Below, in pieces: positions 1 to 10,800 of a stretch of DNA of 64,000 bases; position 1 is the stretch's first letter; each line of letters opens with the position of its first letter. Source of the DNA: Bufo bufo (taxonomy: Eukaryota; Chordata; Amphibia; Anura; Bufonidae); the NCBI RefSeq assembly GCF_905171765.1, contig NC_053390.1, positions 578,486,471-578,550,470 of the forward strand. Reading direction: 5' to 3'. Below the pieces are notes generated by a model. That model ran no database searches, was not told the origin of the DNA, and saw nothing but the letters and a program-made list of their open reading frames with translations. The position numbers and the translations under genes are program-made.

Positions 1-408
1 CACCTATAAAACACAGGTCACACAGGGCATCAGGTTTTTCTTTAGTCAGGACAGCAGCCAGCCTCCTGGACTTATCTCCAGACATCACTTCCCTCAGATT
101 GACAGCCTGGGACAGGTTTTTATTTCCCCTTAATAATCGCAGATGGCTACACCTGGAAGATCCCTCAGGCTAGCGGAAAACATGCCCTGGAATGGGGTGG
201 ACTGGGGAGGTCCCTCTACCAAGCCTACCTTTCCCAGTCCTATAAAATCCAGCCCATAAACTACTAAAGAAATTTGCTTCAGCAACTATATTTGCTGAAG
301 TCAGCACCATTCTGGATCTTACTTACCTCACCCAGTTAAGGAACCTGAGTGAGATATACAAACCTTCCAGGACTTTACCATATACTTTCCTGTTCACAAT
401 ACCACAAT
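1..408. other. Unassigned sequence
   Basis: I see no coding frame, terminal repeat or family signature that I recognise. A CCTATAAAAT sequence at about 239-248 could be a TATA-like box of an old LTR, but there is no supporting structure. The CR1-like LINE 3' end begins just to the right. Confidence 0.3.
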
Positions 409-899
409 AGTAACATAGGAACATAGCTTATAAGGCCGGAAAAAAACATCTGTCCATCCAATTCAGCCTGTTATCCTAAAAGTTGATCCAGAGAAAGGCA
501 AAAAAAAAAACCCTGTGAGGTAGAAGCTAATTTTCCCCACTTAAGGGGAAAAAAATTCCTTCCTTCAGAATAATATTACACTCCATACATACATGCAGGC
601 CCCTCTTGAGCTCTTTTAGTGAACTCACCATCACCACCTCCTCAGGCAGAGAGTTCCATAGTCTCACTTACCATAAAGAATCCTCTTCTATGTTTGTGTA
701 CAGAGGACGCAGAGGATGTCCCCTTGTCACGGTCACAGTCCTGGAGATAAATAGATGGTGGGAGATATCTCTGTACTGAGCCCTGATATATTTATACATA
801 GTTATTAGATATCCCCTCAGTCATCTTTTTTCTAAAGTGAATAACCCTAATTTTGATAATCTTTCAGGGTATTGTAGTCCACCCATTCTAGTTATTACT

Positions 900-1771
900 T
901 TAGTTGCCTTCCTCTGAACCATCTCCATCTCTGCTATGTCTGCCTTGTTCACAGGAGCCCAGAACTGTACATAGTACTCCCATATGTGGTCTGACTAGTG
1001 ATTTGTAAAGTGGTAGGACTATGTTCGCATCTAAGCCCCTTTTGATGCAACCCATTATCTTATTGACCTTGGCAGCAGCTGCCTGACACTGGTTTTTACA
1101 GCTTAGTTTGCTGTTCACTAAAATTCCTAGGTCCTTTTCCATGTCAGTGTTTTACAATTTAGTATGTACAGGTGACTTGCATTATTCCTTCCCATGTGGA
1201 TAACCTTACATTTGTCAGTGTTAAACCTCATCTGCCACTTATCTGCCCAAGCCTTCAATCTATCCAGATCCCTCTGTAGCAGTACACTGTCCTCTTCCGT
1301 GTTAATTACTTTACATCATTTGGTGTCATCTGCAAAAATTTATATTTTACTGTGCAAGCCTTCTACAAGAGCATTAGTAAATATATTGGAGAATAGGGCC
1401 CAATACTGACCCCTGAGGTACTCCGCTACAGACAATAACCCAATCTAAGTGTGTACTATTAATAGCTACCCTCTGTTTTCTATTACTGAGCCAGTTACTT
1501 ACCCACATACAGACATTTTCTCCAAGTCCAAGCATTCTCATTTTATATACTAACCTTTCATGCAGTATACAGTGTCAAATGCTTTGAAGAAGTCTAGATA
1601 TACAACATCCATTGATTTGCCGCTGTCCTTAAATATCAGATATAATGGTCTGGCTATGACATTACTTAATTCTCTTAGGATACGGGTGTTTATGCCATCT
1701 GGTCCTGGTGATTTGTCTATTTTAATCTTTTTAAGATGACGCTGTACTTCTTCTTGGGTCAGACAGGGCAA
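900..1771 (-). pseudogene. CR1-like LINE reverse transcriptase remnant
   Basis: This is the decayed ORF2 reverse-transcriptase region. At 1550-1771 there is a K-SPGPDGI motif followed by YLDFFKAFDTV (motif A), but the stretch between them is far too short, so an internal deletion is likely. An IFADDTK motif C can be read at about 1319-1339 in another frame. The 900-1142 segment has the downstream EKDLGILVNSKL and LPLYKSLVRPH motifs of CR1-type thumb/connection regions. Several frameshifts separate these parts. The protein would have copied the LINE RNA at a nicked target. No intact reading frame remains. Confidence 0.8.
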
Positions 1772-2401
1772 CTTTTAATGGTGAATTAACTTTTACATTC
1801 TGCATTTCATCTGACAGTTTATTTTCCTCAATGAATACAATGGAGAAAAAAATATTCAATAGCTTTGCTTTCTCCTCATCACTCTCTGCAACTCCCCCCT
1901 CAATACTCTGTAGAGGGCTGACACCTTCAGATTTATACTTTTTATACCATTTATATAATTGAAGAACATTTTAGGGTTAGTTTTGCTCTCTTTTTCCTTA
2001 TATTTTTTTAGTGCTTCCTCACAACCCTCCTGTTTTAGTGATTTTAAATGCTTTCTTACTGTAATTTATTGCTTTCTTTACAGTTCTATTTATCCACATT
2101 GTTTTTTTTCTTGTTTCTTAACCTTTTACTCCCATAAGGTATGTACCTATCACAATTAGATTTTAGGATGCTTTTAAAAATATTTCATTTTGTGGCTGTA
2201 TTTTTATTTTTGAGGACTTTGTCCCAGTTAGTTAGGCCTATGGCTTATCTTAGTTGGCTAAATTTTGCTATTTTGAAGTTTGGCATTTTTGTTCCTCCCT
2301 AAAGAAACACTCTTTTGAATGACCATTGGAAGGTTATTACTTTATGGTCACTATTTCCCAAGTGTACCCAAACCTGTACATCTGTTGTTCTGTCAGGTCT
2401 A

Positions 2402-2409
2402 TTGGTTAA
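2402..2409. repeat. 8-bp target duplication, left (TTGGTTAA)
   Basis: TTGGTTAA directly precedes the MITE at 2410 and is repeated exactly at 3023-3030. Eight-base duplications are the hAT superfamily signature. Confidence 0.85.
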
Positions 2410-3022
2410 TAGTGTTGATCACGAATATTCGAATTTCGAATTTAGGTACTTCGAAAATTCGCGAATATTTCGAATATAGTTATATATATTCATAATTTCG
2501 AATATTCGATTATTTTTTTTCGATATTTTGTTTTTTCAATATATATATTTTTTTTATCAGTACACATGATCCCTCACTGCTTCTAGCTTGTGGGCCAATA
2601 AGAAGGCTGCAATATACTTGACTTTAGGAGTAGTAGTGTTTGCGAATTTTGCTCTATATTCGTTTTTTTTTTTATATTCGCTATATTGCTATATATTCTT
2701 GTTTTAGAATATTACGAATATTCGAAAAAACGAAGTTATAGCAATATAGAGAATATTCGAAAAAAATCGAATAGAGCAATTTAGCTAATATAGCGCTATA
2801 ATCTTCTCTGTCTAATAGTTGTAAGTTGAAAAATTCGAATCCGAAAATTCGAATACGAAAATTCGAATTCCGAAAAATCGCATATTACACAATCATTACC
2901 TTTCCGATTTTTCAAATTAAAAAAAATCGTGAATTTTAGAATTTGCAAATTTTCGACGAATATTCTACAAAATATTCGCGAAATATCGCAAATTCGAATA
3001 TGACCCCTGCTGCTCATCACTA
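2410..3022. mobile_element. hAT-type MITE, 613 bp
   Basis: This is a non-autonomous DNA element. It starts with TAGTGTTGATCACGAAT and ends with a sequence whose reverse complement begins TAGTGATGAGCAGC. It is flanked by perfect 8-bp duplications. The interior is AT-rich and full of TTCGAATATTCG-like words on both strands, so it could fold extensively. Its ends resemble those of the large hAT at 4181-19409 (TAGAGTTGAGCG and TAGGGATGAGCG), which suggests mobilisation by the same transposase lineage. It contains no plausible gene. Confidence 0.8.
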
Positions 3023-3030
3023 TTGGTTAA
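3023..3030. repeat. 8-bp target duplication, right (TTGGTTAA)
   Basis: Exact copy of 2402-2409 at the right edge of the MITE. The CR1-like LINE sequence resumes after it. Confidence 0.85.
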
Positions 3031-3158
3031 TACTAAGTCCAGTGTGGCCGTCTAGTCGGGTCCTGAACCAGTTGGGAAAGGTAATTGTCTTTGATTATTG
3101 CCAAAAAACTATTTCCTTTATGAGATATACAAGTTTCAGTTTCCCAGTCTATATCTAG

Positions 3159-3580
3159 CTAGTTGAAGTCCCCCATAATAACATACTCGTTATGATCTGC
3201 CGCCTCGTCTATCTCGTTTAGTAGAAGATTTTCTGTGGACTCTGGTATATTAGGTGGTTTATAATAAACTCCTATTAGTATTTTATTATTGTTTTTTCCT
3301 CCATGTATTTTTACCCACAGTGACTCTACATGTTCATGTCCCTCAATTATATCTTCTCGGACTGTGGGTTTTAGACAGGACTTTACATAAAGGCAGGCCC
3401 CTCCCACTCTCAGTTTTTTGCGATCCTTTCTAAACAGACTGTAACCCTGTACATTAACTGCCCAGTCATAGCTATCATCCAGCCATGTCTCAGTTATTCC
3501 AACTATCTCATAGTCCTTCTCACACATCACTAATTCCAGTTCACCAGTTTTATTAGTCAGGCTTCTGACATTAGTATACA
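3159..3580 (-). pseudogene. CR1-like LINE endonuclease fragment
   Basis: This is the N-terminal APE-type endonuclease region of ORF2. Readable motifs are MYTNVRSLTNK near the start, VGITETWL with the catalytic glutamate, GGACLYVKS, LIGVYYKPPN, and VIMGDFN at the left end. These fit the CR1/L2/Rex1 endonuclease order. The enzyme nicks target DNA to prime reverse transcription. The start of this ORF abuts the Tc1 insertion site at 3581. The domain is cut off after GDFN, so the catalytic histidine region is missing or shifted. Residues encoded to the right of 3581 belong to the Tc1 terminus, not to the LINE. Confidence 0.85.
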
Positions 3581-3582
3581 TA

Positions 3583-3663
3583 CAGTCAGGTCCATAAATA
3601 TTGGGACATCGACACAATTCTAAAATTTTTGGCTCTATACACCACCACAATAAATTTGAAACT
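3583..3663 (+). repeat. Tc1 left terminal inverted repeat
   Basis: This begins CAGTCAGGTCC after a TA and matches the reverse complement of about 20214-20296 with only a few differences. It includes the shared word CTATACACCACCACAAT. Confidence 0.9.
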
Positions 3664-3671
3664 TTCACTTT

Positions 3672-4172
3672 TTAATACTTGGTTGCAAAACCTTTGCAGT
3701 CAATTACAGCCTGAAGTCTGGAGCGCATAGACATCACCAGACGCTGGGTTTCATCCCGCTGCCAGGCCTCTACTGCAACGGTCTTCAGTTCCTGCTTGTT
3801 CTTGGGGCATTTTCCCTTCAGTTTTGTCTTCAGCAAGTGAAATGCATGCTCAATCGGATTCAGGTCAGGTGATTGACATGGCCATTGCATTGCATTTCAC
3901 TTCTTTCCCTTAAAAAACTCTTTGGTTGCTTTTGCAGTATGCTTTGGGTCATTGTCCATCTGCACTGTGAAGCGCCGTCCAATGAGTTCTGAAGCATTTG
4001 GCTGAATATGAGCAGATAATATTGCCCGAAACACTTCAGAATTCATCCTGATGCTTTTGTCAGAAGTCACATCATCAATAAATACAAGAGAACCAGTTCC
4101 ATTGGCAGCCATACATGCCCACGCCATGACACTACCACCACCATGTTTCACTGATGAGGTGGAATGCTTAGG
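3672..4172 (-). pseudogene. Tc1 transposase, C-terminal part
   Basis: This is the second half of a DDE transposase. It contains VKHGGGSVMAWAC, then MDNDPKHTAKATKEFF with the second aspartate. After an in-frame TGA at 3897-3899 it has MQWPCQSPDLNPIEHAFH with the third acidic residue of the triad. The TGA replaces a codon that is usually tryptophan in this family. The natural C terminus is at 3672. The first half lies at 19410-19938 on the other side of the hAT insertion. Apart from that insertion, the nonsense codon and one N-terminal shift, the protein is well preserved, so the copy was fairly recent when disrupted. Confidence 0.92.
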
Positions 4173-4180
4173 ATCATGAG
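4173..4180. repeat. hAT target duplication, left (ATCATGAG)
   Basis: ATCATGAG immediately precedes the hAT terminus at 4181 and is repeated exactly at 19410-19417. It lies inside the Tc1 transposase coding sequence. Confidence 0.93.
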
Positions 4181-4494
4181 TAGAGTTGAGCGAACACCTG
4201 GATGTTCGGGTTCGAGAAGTTTGGCCGAACTTCCCGGAAATATTCGGGTTCGGGATCCGAACCCGACCCGAACTTTGTCCCGAACCCGAACCCGAACCCC
4301 ATTGAAGTCAATGGGGACCCGAACTTTTGGGCACTAAAAAGGCTGTAAAACAGCCCAGGAAAGAGCTAGAGGGCTGCAAAAGGCAGCAACATGTAGGTAA
4401 ATCCCCTGCAAACAAATGTGGATAGGGAAATGAATTAAAATAAAAATAAAAAAAATAAAAATGACCCAATATCAATTGGACAGAGGTCCCATAG
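4181..4494. promoter_or_regulatory. hAT left terminus and subterminal motif cluster
   Basis: The inverted terminus is followed by many copies of CCCGAAC/GTTCGGG words in both orientations (about 4201-4330). In hAT elements, short subterminal repeats are transposase-binding sites; that role here is inferred. A matching cluster occurs at the right end (19290-19409). The rest, to 4494, is AT-rich with no gene. Confidence 0.6.
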
Positions 4495-7400
4495 CAGAGA
4501 ATCTGGCTTCACATCAGCAGAGAATCAGTCTCTTCATGCCATAGCAAAGAATCTGGCTTCATGTCAGCACAGAATCAGTCTCTTCATGCCATAGCAGAGA
4601 ATCTGGCCTTATGTCAGCGCAGAATCAGTCTTCATGTCATAGCAGAGAATCAGGCTTCACGTCACCCACCACTGGAACAGGCCACTGTCACACATTTAGG
4701 CCCAGGCACCCAGGCAGAGGAGAGAGGTCCCGTAACAGAGAATCTGGCCTTATGTCAGCACAGAATCTGTCTTCATGTCATAGCAGAGAATCAGGCATCA
4801 CGTCACCCACCACTGGAACAGGCCACTGTCACATATTTAGGCCCAGGCACCCAGGCAGAGGAGAGAGGTCGCGTAACAGAGAATCTGGCTTCATGTCAGC
4901 ACAGAATAAGTCTTCATGTCATAGCAGAGAATCAGGCATCACGTCACCCACCACTGGAACAGGCCACTGTCACACATTTAGGCCCAGGCAATCAGGCAGA
5001 GGAGAGAGGTCCCGTAACAGAGAATCTGGCCTTATGTCAGCGCAGAATCAGTCTTCATGTCATAGCAGAGAATCAGGCATCACGTCACCCACCACTGGAA
5101 CAGGCCACTGTCACACATTTAGGCCCAGGCACCCAGGCAGAGGAGAGAGGTCCCGTAACAGAGAATCTGGCCTTATGTCAGCGCAGAATCAGTCTTCATG
5201 TCATAGCAGAGAATCAGGCTTCACGTCACCCACCACTGGAACAGGCCACTGTCACACATTTAGGCCCAGGCACCCAGGCAGAGGAGAGAGGTCCCGTAAC
5301 AGAGAATCTGGCCTTATGTCAGCGCAGAATCAGTCTTCATGTCATAGCAGAGAATCAGGCTTCACGTCACCCACCACTGGAACAGGCCACTGTCACACAT
5401 TTAGGCCCAGGCACCCAGGCAGAGGAGAGAGGTCCCGTAACAGAGAATCTGGCCTTATGTCAGCACAGAATCTGTCTTCATGTCATAGCAGAGAATCAGG
5501 CATCACGTCACCCACCACTGGAACAGGCCACTGTCACACATTTAGGCCCAGGCACCCAGGCAGAGGAGAGAAGTCCCGTAACAGAGAATCTGGCCTTATG
5601 TCAGCGCAGAATCAGTCTTCATGTCATAGCAGAGAATCAGGCTTCACGTCACCCACCACTGGAACAGGCCACTGTCACACATTTAGGCCCAGGCAATCAG
5701 GCAGAGGAGAGAGGTCCCGTAACAGAGAATCTGGCCTTATGTCAGCACAGAATCTGTCTTCATGTCATAGCAGAGAATCAGGCATCACGTCACCCACCAC
5801 TGGAACAGGCCACTGTCACACATTTAGGCCCAGGCACCCAGGCAGAGGAGAGAGGTCCCGTAAAAGAGAATCTGGTCTTATGTCAGCGCAGAATCAGTCT
5901 TCATGTCATAGCAGAGAATCAGGCTTCACGTCACCCACCACTGGAACAGGCCACTGTCACACATTTAGGCCCAGGCACCCAGGCAGAGGAGAGAGGTCCC
6001 GTAACAGAGAATCTGGCCTTATGTCAGCACAGAATAAGTCTTCATGTCATAGCAGAGAATCAGGCATCACGTCACCCACCACTGGAACAGGCCACTGTCA
6101 CACATTTAGGCCCAGGCACCCAGGCAGAAGAGAGAGGTCCCGTAACAGAGAATCTGGCCTTATGTCAGCACAGAATCTGTCTTCATGTCATAGCAGAGAA
6201 TCAGGCATCACGTCACCCACCACTGGAACAGGCCACTGTCACACATTTAGGCCCAGGCACCCAGGCAGAGGAGAGAGGTCCCGTAACAGAGAATCTGGTT
6301 TCATGTCAGCACAGAATCAGTCTTCATGTCATAGCAGAGAATCAGGCTTCACGTCACCCACCACTGGAACAGGCCACTGTCACACATTTAGGCCCAGGCA
6401 CCCAGGCAGAGGAGAGAGGTCCCGTAACAGAGAATCTGGCCTTATGTCAGCACAGAATAAGTCTTCATGTCATAGCAGAGAATCAGGCATCACGTCACCC
6501 ACCACTGGAACAGGCCACTGTCACACATTTAGGCCCAGGCACCCAGGCAGAAGAGAGAGGTCCCGTAACAGAGAATCTGGCCTTATGTCAGCACAGAATC
6601 TGTCTTCATGTCATAGCAGAGAATCAGGCATCACGTCACCCACCACTGGAACAGGCCACTGTCACACATTTAGGCCCAGGCACCCAGGCAGAGGAGAGAG
6701 GTCCCGTAACAGAGAATCTGGTCTTATGTCAGCGCAGAATCAGTCTTCATGTCATAGCAGAGAATCAGGCTTCACGTCACCCACCACTGGAACAGGCCAC
6801 TGTCACACATTTAGGCCCAGGCACCCAGGCAGAGGAGAGAGGTCCCGTAACAGAGAATCTGGCCTTATGTCAGAGCAGAATCAGTCTTCATGTCATAGCA
6901 GAGAATCAGGCTTCACGTCACCCACCACTGGAACAGGCCACTGTCACACATTTAGGCCCAGGCACCCTGGCAGAGGAGAGAGGTCCCGTAACAGAGAATC
7001 TGGCCTTATGTCAGCACAGAATCTGTCTTCATGTCATAGCAGAGAATCAGGCATCACGTCACCCACCACTGGAACAGGCCACTGTCACACATTTAGGCCC
7101 AGGCACCCAGGCAGAGGAGAGAAGTCCCGTAACAGAGAATCTGGCCTTATGTCAGCGCAGAATCAGTCTTCATGTCATAGCAGAGAATCAGGCTTCACGT
7201 CACCCACCACTGGAACAGGCCACTGTCACACATTTAGGCCCCGGCACCCAGACAGAGGAGAGAGGTCCTGTAACAGAGAATCTGGCCTTATGTCAGCGCA
7301 GAATCAGTCTCCATGTCATAGCAGAGAATCAGGCTTCACGTCACCCACCACTGGAACAGGCCACTGTCACACATTTAGGCCCAGGCACCCAGACAGAGGA

Positions 7401-7690
7401 GAGAGGTCCTGTAACAGAGAATCTGGCCTTATGTCAGCACAGAATCTGTCTTCATGTCATAGCAGAGAATCAGGCATCACGTCACCCACCACTGGAACAG
7501 GCCACTGTCACACATTTAGGCCCAGGCACCCAGGCAGAGGAGAGAGGTCCCGTAACAGAGAATCTGGCCTTATGTCAGCGCAGAATCAGTCTTCATGTCA
7601 TAGCAGAGAATCAGGCTTCACGTCACCCACCACTGGAACAGGCCACTGTCACACATTTAGGCCCCGGCACCCAGACAGAGGAGAGGTTCA
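4495..7690 (+). repeat. 141-bp minisatellite, about 22 units
   Basis: This is a head-to-tail array with an exact 141-bp period: the word TTCATGTCATAGCAGAG recurs from 4631 to 7592 in 21 intervals with no net indel. Because 141 is 47 codons, two plus-strand frames stay open for more than 1000 codons (4561-7785 and 4611-7718). Both encode only a 47-residue repeat. I treat these as consequences of the period, not as genes. Units fall into at least three variants, differing at the words GAATCAGTC, GAATCTGTC and GAATAAGTC and at GGCTTCAC versus GGCATCAC. The array lies between the hAT left end and the 3' end of the transposase gene. Confidence 0.93.
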
Positions 7691-7802
7691 TTCAACTTTG
7701 GGTTGCCCCGCAATATAATGGTAAAATGAAATTAAAAATAGTATTGAATGAGGAAGTGCCCTGGAGTAGAATAATATATTGTTAAGGGGAGGTAGTTAAT
7801 AT

Positions 7803-10800
7803 CTAATCTGCACAAGGGATGGACAGGTCCTGTGGGATCCATGCCTGGTTCATTTTTATGAACGTCAGCTTGTCCACATTGGCTGTAGACAGGCGGCTGC
7901 GTTTGTCTGTAATAACGCCCCCTGCCGCGCTGAATACACGTTCAGACAAGACGCTGGCCGCCGGGCAGGCCGGCACCTCCAAGGCATAAAAGGCTAGCTC
8001 TGGCCACGTGGACAATTTGGAGACCCAGAAGTTGAATGGGGCCGAAACATCAGTCACTACGTGGAGGGGTGTGCACAGGTACTGTTCCACCATGTTAGTG
8101 AAATGTTGCCTCCTGCTAACACGTTCCGTATCAGGTGGTGGTGCACTTAGCTGTGGCGTGTTGACAAAACTTTTCCACATCTCTGCCATGCTAACCCTGC
8201 CCTCAGAGGAGCTGGGCGTGACACAGCTGCGTTGGCGACCTCTTGCTCCTCCTCTGCCTTCGCCTTGGGCTTCCACTGGTTCCCCTGTGACATTTGGGAA
8301 TGCTCTCAGTAGCGCATCTACTAACGTGCGCTTGTACTCGCGCATCTTCCTATCACGCTCCAGTGTAGGAAGTAAGGTGGGCACATTGTCTTTGTACCGG
8401 GGATCCAGCAGGGTAGCAACCCAGTAGTCCGCACACGTTAAAATGTGGGCAACTTTGCTGTCGTTGCGCAGGCACTGCAGCATGTAGTCGCTCATGTGTG
8501 CCAGGCTGCCCAGAGGTAAGGACAAGCTGTCCTCTGTGGGAGGCGTATCGTCATCGTCCTGTGTTTCCCCCCAGCCACGCACCAGTGATGGGCCCGAGCT
8601 GCTTTGGGTGCCACCCCGCTGTGAACATGCTTCATCCTCATCCTCCTCCACCTCCTCCTCATCCTCGTCCTCCTCGTCCTCCAGTAGTGGGCCCTGTCTG
8701 GCCACATTTGTACCTGGCCTCTGGTGTTGCAAAAAACCTCCCTCTGAGTCACTTCGAAGAGACTGGCCTGAAAGTGCTAAAAATGACCCCTCTTCCTCCT
8801 GGGCCACCTCCTCTTCCATCATCGCCCTAAGTGTTTTCTCAAGGAGACATAGAAGTGGTATTGTAACGCTGATAACGGCGTCATCGCCACTGGCCATGTT
8901 GGTGGAGTACTCGAAACAGCGCAACAGGGCACACAGGTCTCGCATGGAGGCCCAGTCATTGGTGGTGAAGTGTGTCTGATCCACAGTGCGACTGACCCGT
9001 GCGTGCTGAAGCTGAAACTCCACTATGGCCTGCTGCTGCTCGCACAGTCTGTCCAGCATATGCAAGGTGGAGTTCCACCTGGTGGGTACGTCGCATATGA
9101 GGCGGTGAGCGGGAAGGCAGAAGTTATGCTGTAGCGCAGACAGGCGAGCAGCGGCAGGGTGTGAACGCCGGAAGCGCGAACAGACGGCCCGCACTTTATG
9201 CAGCAGCTCTGACATGTCGGGGTAGTTGCGAATGAACTTCTGCACCACCAAATTCAGCACATGCGCCAGGCAAGGGATGTGCGTCAAACCGGCTAGTCCC
9301 AGAGCTGCAACGAGATTTCGCCCATTATCGCACACCACCAGGCCGGGCTTGAGGCTCACCGGCAGCAACCACTCGTCGGTCTGTTGTTCTATACCCCGCC
9401 ACAACTCCTGTGCGGTGTGGGGCCTGTCCCCCAAACATATGAGTTTCAGAATGGCCTGCTGACGTTTACCCCGTGCTGTGTTGAAGTTGGTGGTGAAGGT
9501 GTGTGGCTGACTGGATGAGCAGGTGGAAGAAGAGGAGGAAGAAGCTGAGGAGGAGGAGGAGGAGGAGGAGACAGGAGGCAAAGAATGTTGCCCTGCGATC
9601 CTTGGCGGCGGAAGGACGTGCGCCAAACAGCTCTCCGCCTGGGGCCCAGCCGCCACTACATTTACCCAGTGTGCAGTTAGGGAGATATAGCGTCCCTGGC
9701 CGTGCTTACTGGTCCACGTATCTGTGGTTAGGTGGACCTTGCAACAGATGGCGTTGCGCAGTGCACACTTGATTTTATCGGACACTTGTTTGTGCAGGGA
9801 AGGCACGGCTCTCTTGGAGAAATAGTGGCGGCTGGGAACAACATACTGTGGGACAGCAAGTGACATGAGCTGTTTGAAGCTGTGTGTGTCCACCAGCCTA
9901 AATGACAGCATTTCATAGGCCAGTAGTTTAGAAATGCTGGCATTGAAGGCCAGGGATCGAGGGTGGCTAGGTGGGAATTTACGCTTTCTCTCAAATGTTT
10001 GTGAGATGGAGAGCTGAACGCTGCCGTGTGACATGGTTGAGATGCTTGGTGACGCAGGTGGTGGTGTTGGTGGTACATCCCATGTTTGCTGGGCGGCAGG
10101 TGCCAACGTTCCTCCAGAGGCAGAGGAAGAGGCTGAGGCGGCGGCAGCAGCAGCAGAAGAGCCCGAGGCGGCGGCAGCAGCAGAAGAGGCCGAGGCGGCA
10201 GCAGCAGAAGAGGCAGCAGGGGGAGCCTGAGTGACTTCCTTGTTTTTAAGGTGTTTACTCCACTGCAGTTCATGCTTTGCATGCAGGTGCCTGGTCATGC
10301 AGGTTGTGCTAAGGTTCAGAACGTTAATGCCTCGCTTCAGGCTCTGATGGCACAGCGTGCAAACCACTCGGGTCTTGTCGTCAGCACATTGTTTGAAGAA
10401 ATGCCATGCCAGGGAACTCCTTGAAGCTGCCTTTGGGGTGCTCGGTCTCAGATGGCGGCGGTCAGTAGCAGGCGGAGTCTCTTGGCGGCGGGTGTTCTGA
10501 TTTTGCCCACTGCTCCCTCTTTTGCTACGCTGTTGGCTCGGTCTCACCACTGCCTCTTCCTCCGAACTGTGAAAGTCAATGGCACGACCTTCATTCCATG
10601 TGGGGTCTAGGACCTCATCGTCCCCTGCATCGTCTTCCACCCAGTCTTGACCCCTGACCTCCTGTTTAGTCTGCACACTGCAGAAAGACGCAGCAGTTGG
10701 CACCTGTGTTTCGTCATCATCAGAGACGTGCTGAGGTGGTATTCCCATGTCCTCATCATCAGGAAACATAAGTGGTTGTGCGTTAGTGCATTCTATCTCT

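Larger units (their letters stand above)
409..3580 (-). mobile_element. CR1-like LINE, 3' part
   Basis: This is a non-LTR retrotransposon read on the minus strand. Its 3' end lies at about 409 and shows repeated CATAG/CTATG words typical of CR1 tails. From right to left it contains an endonuclease fragment, reverse-transcriptase fragments and a 3' untranslated tail. It is split from its 5' half (20299 to about 21800) by a Tc1 insertion at the TA at 3581-3582. It also contains a 613-bp hAT MITE at 2410-3022. The coding frames carry shifts and stops, so it is inactive. Placement within the CR1/L2/Rex1 group is inferred from the motifs and from the esterase-type ORF1 in the other half. Confidence 0.8.

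Noticed and set aside
4495..7690. CRISPR-like array
   Set aside because: Units are contiguous 141-bp tandem copies without alternating unique spacers, and the context is a eukaryotic transposon.
4561..7785. Two overlapping plus-strand ORFs of 1074 and 1035 codons as real genes
   Set aside because: Both are pure 47-residue repeats created by a 141-bp array whose period is divisible by three. Start and end show no gene context, and two frames are open equally.
8008..10282. Several long frames opposite or overlapping the hAT transposase
   Set aside because: They are shadow frames of the GC-rich, low-complexity coding sequence (acidic, Ser and Ala runs) and show no domain of their own.
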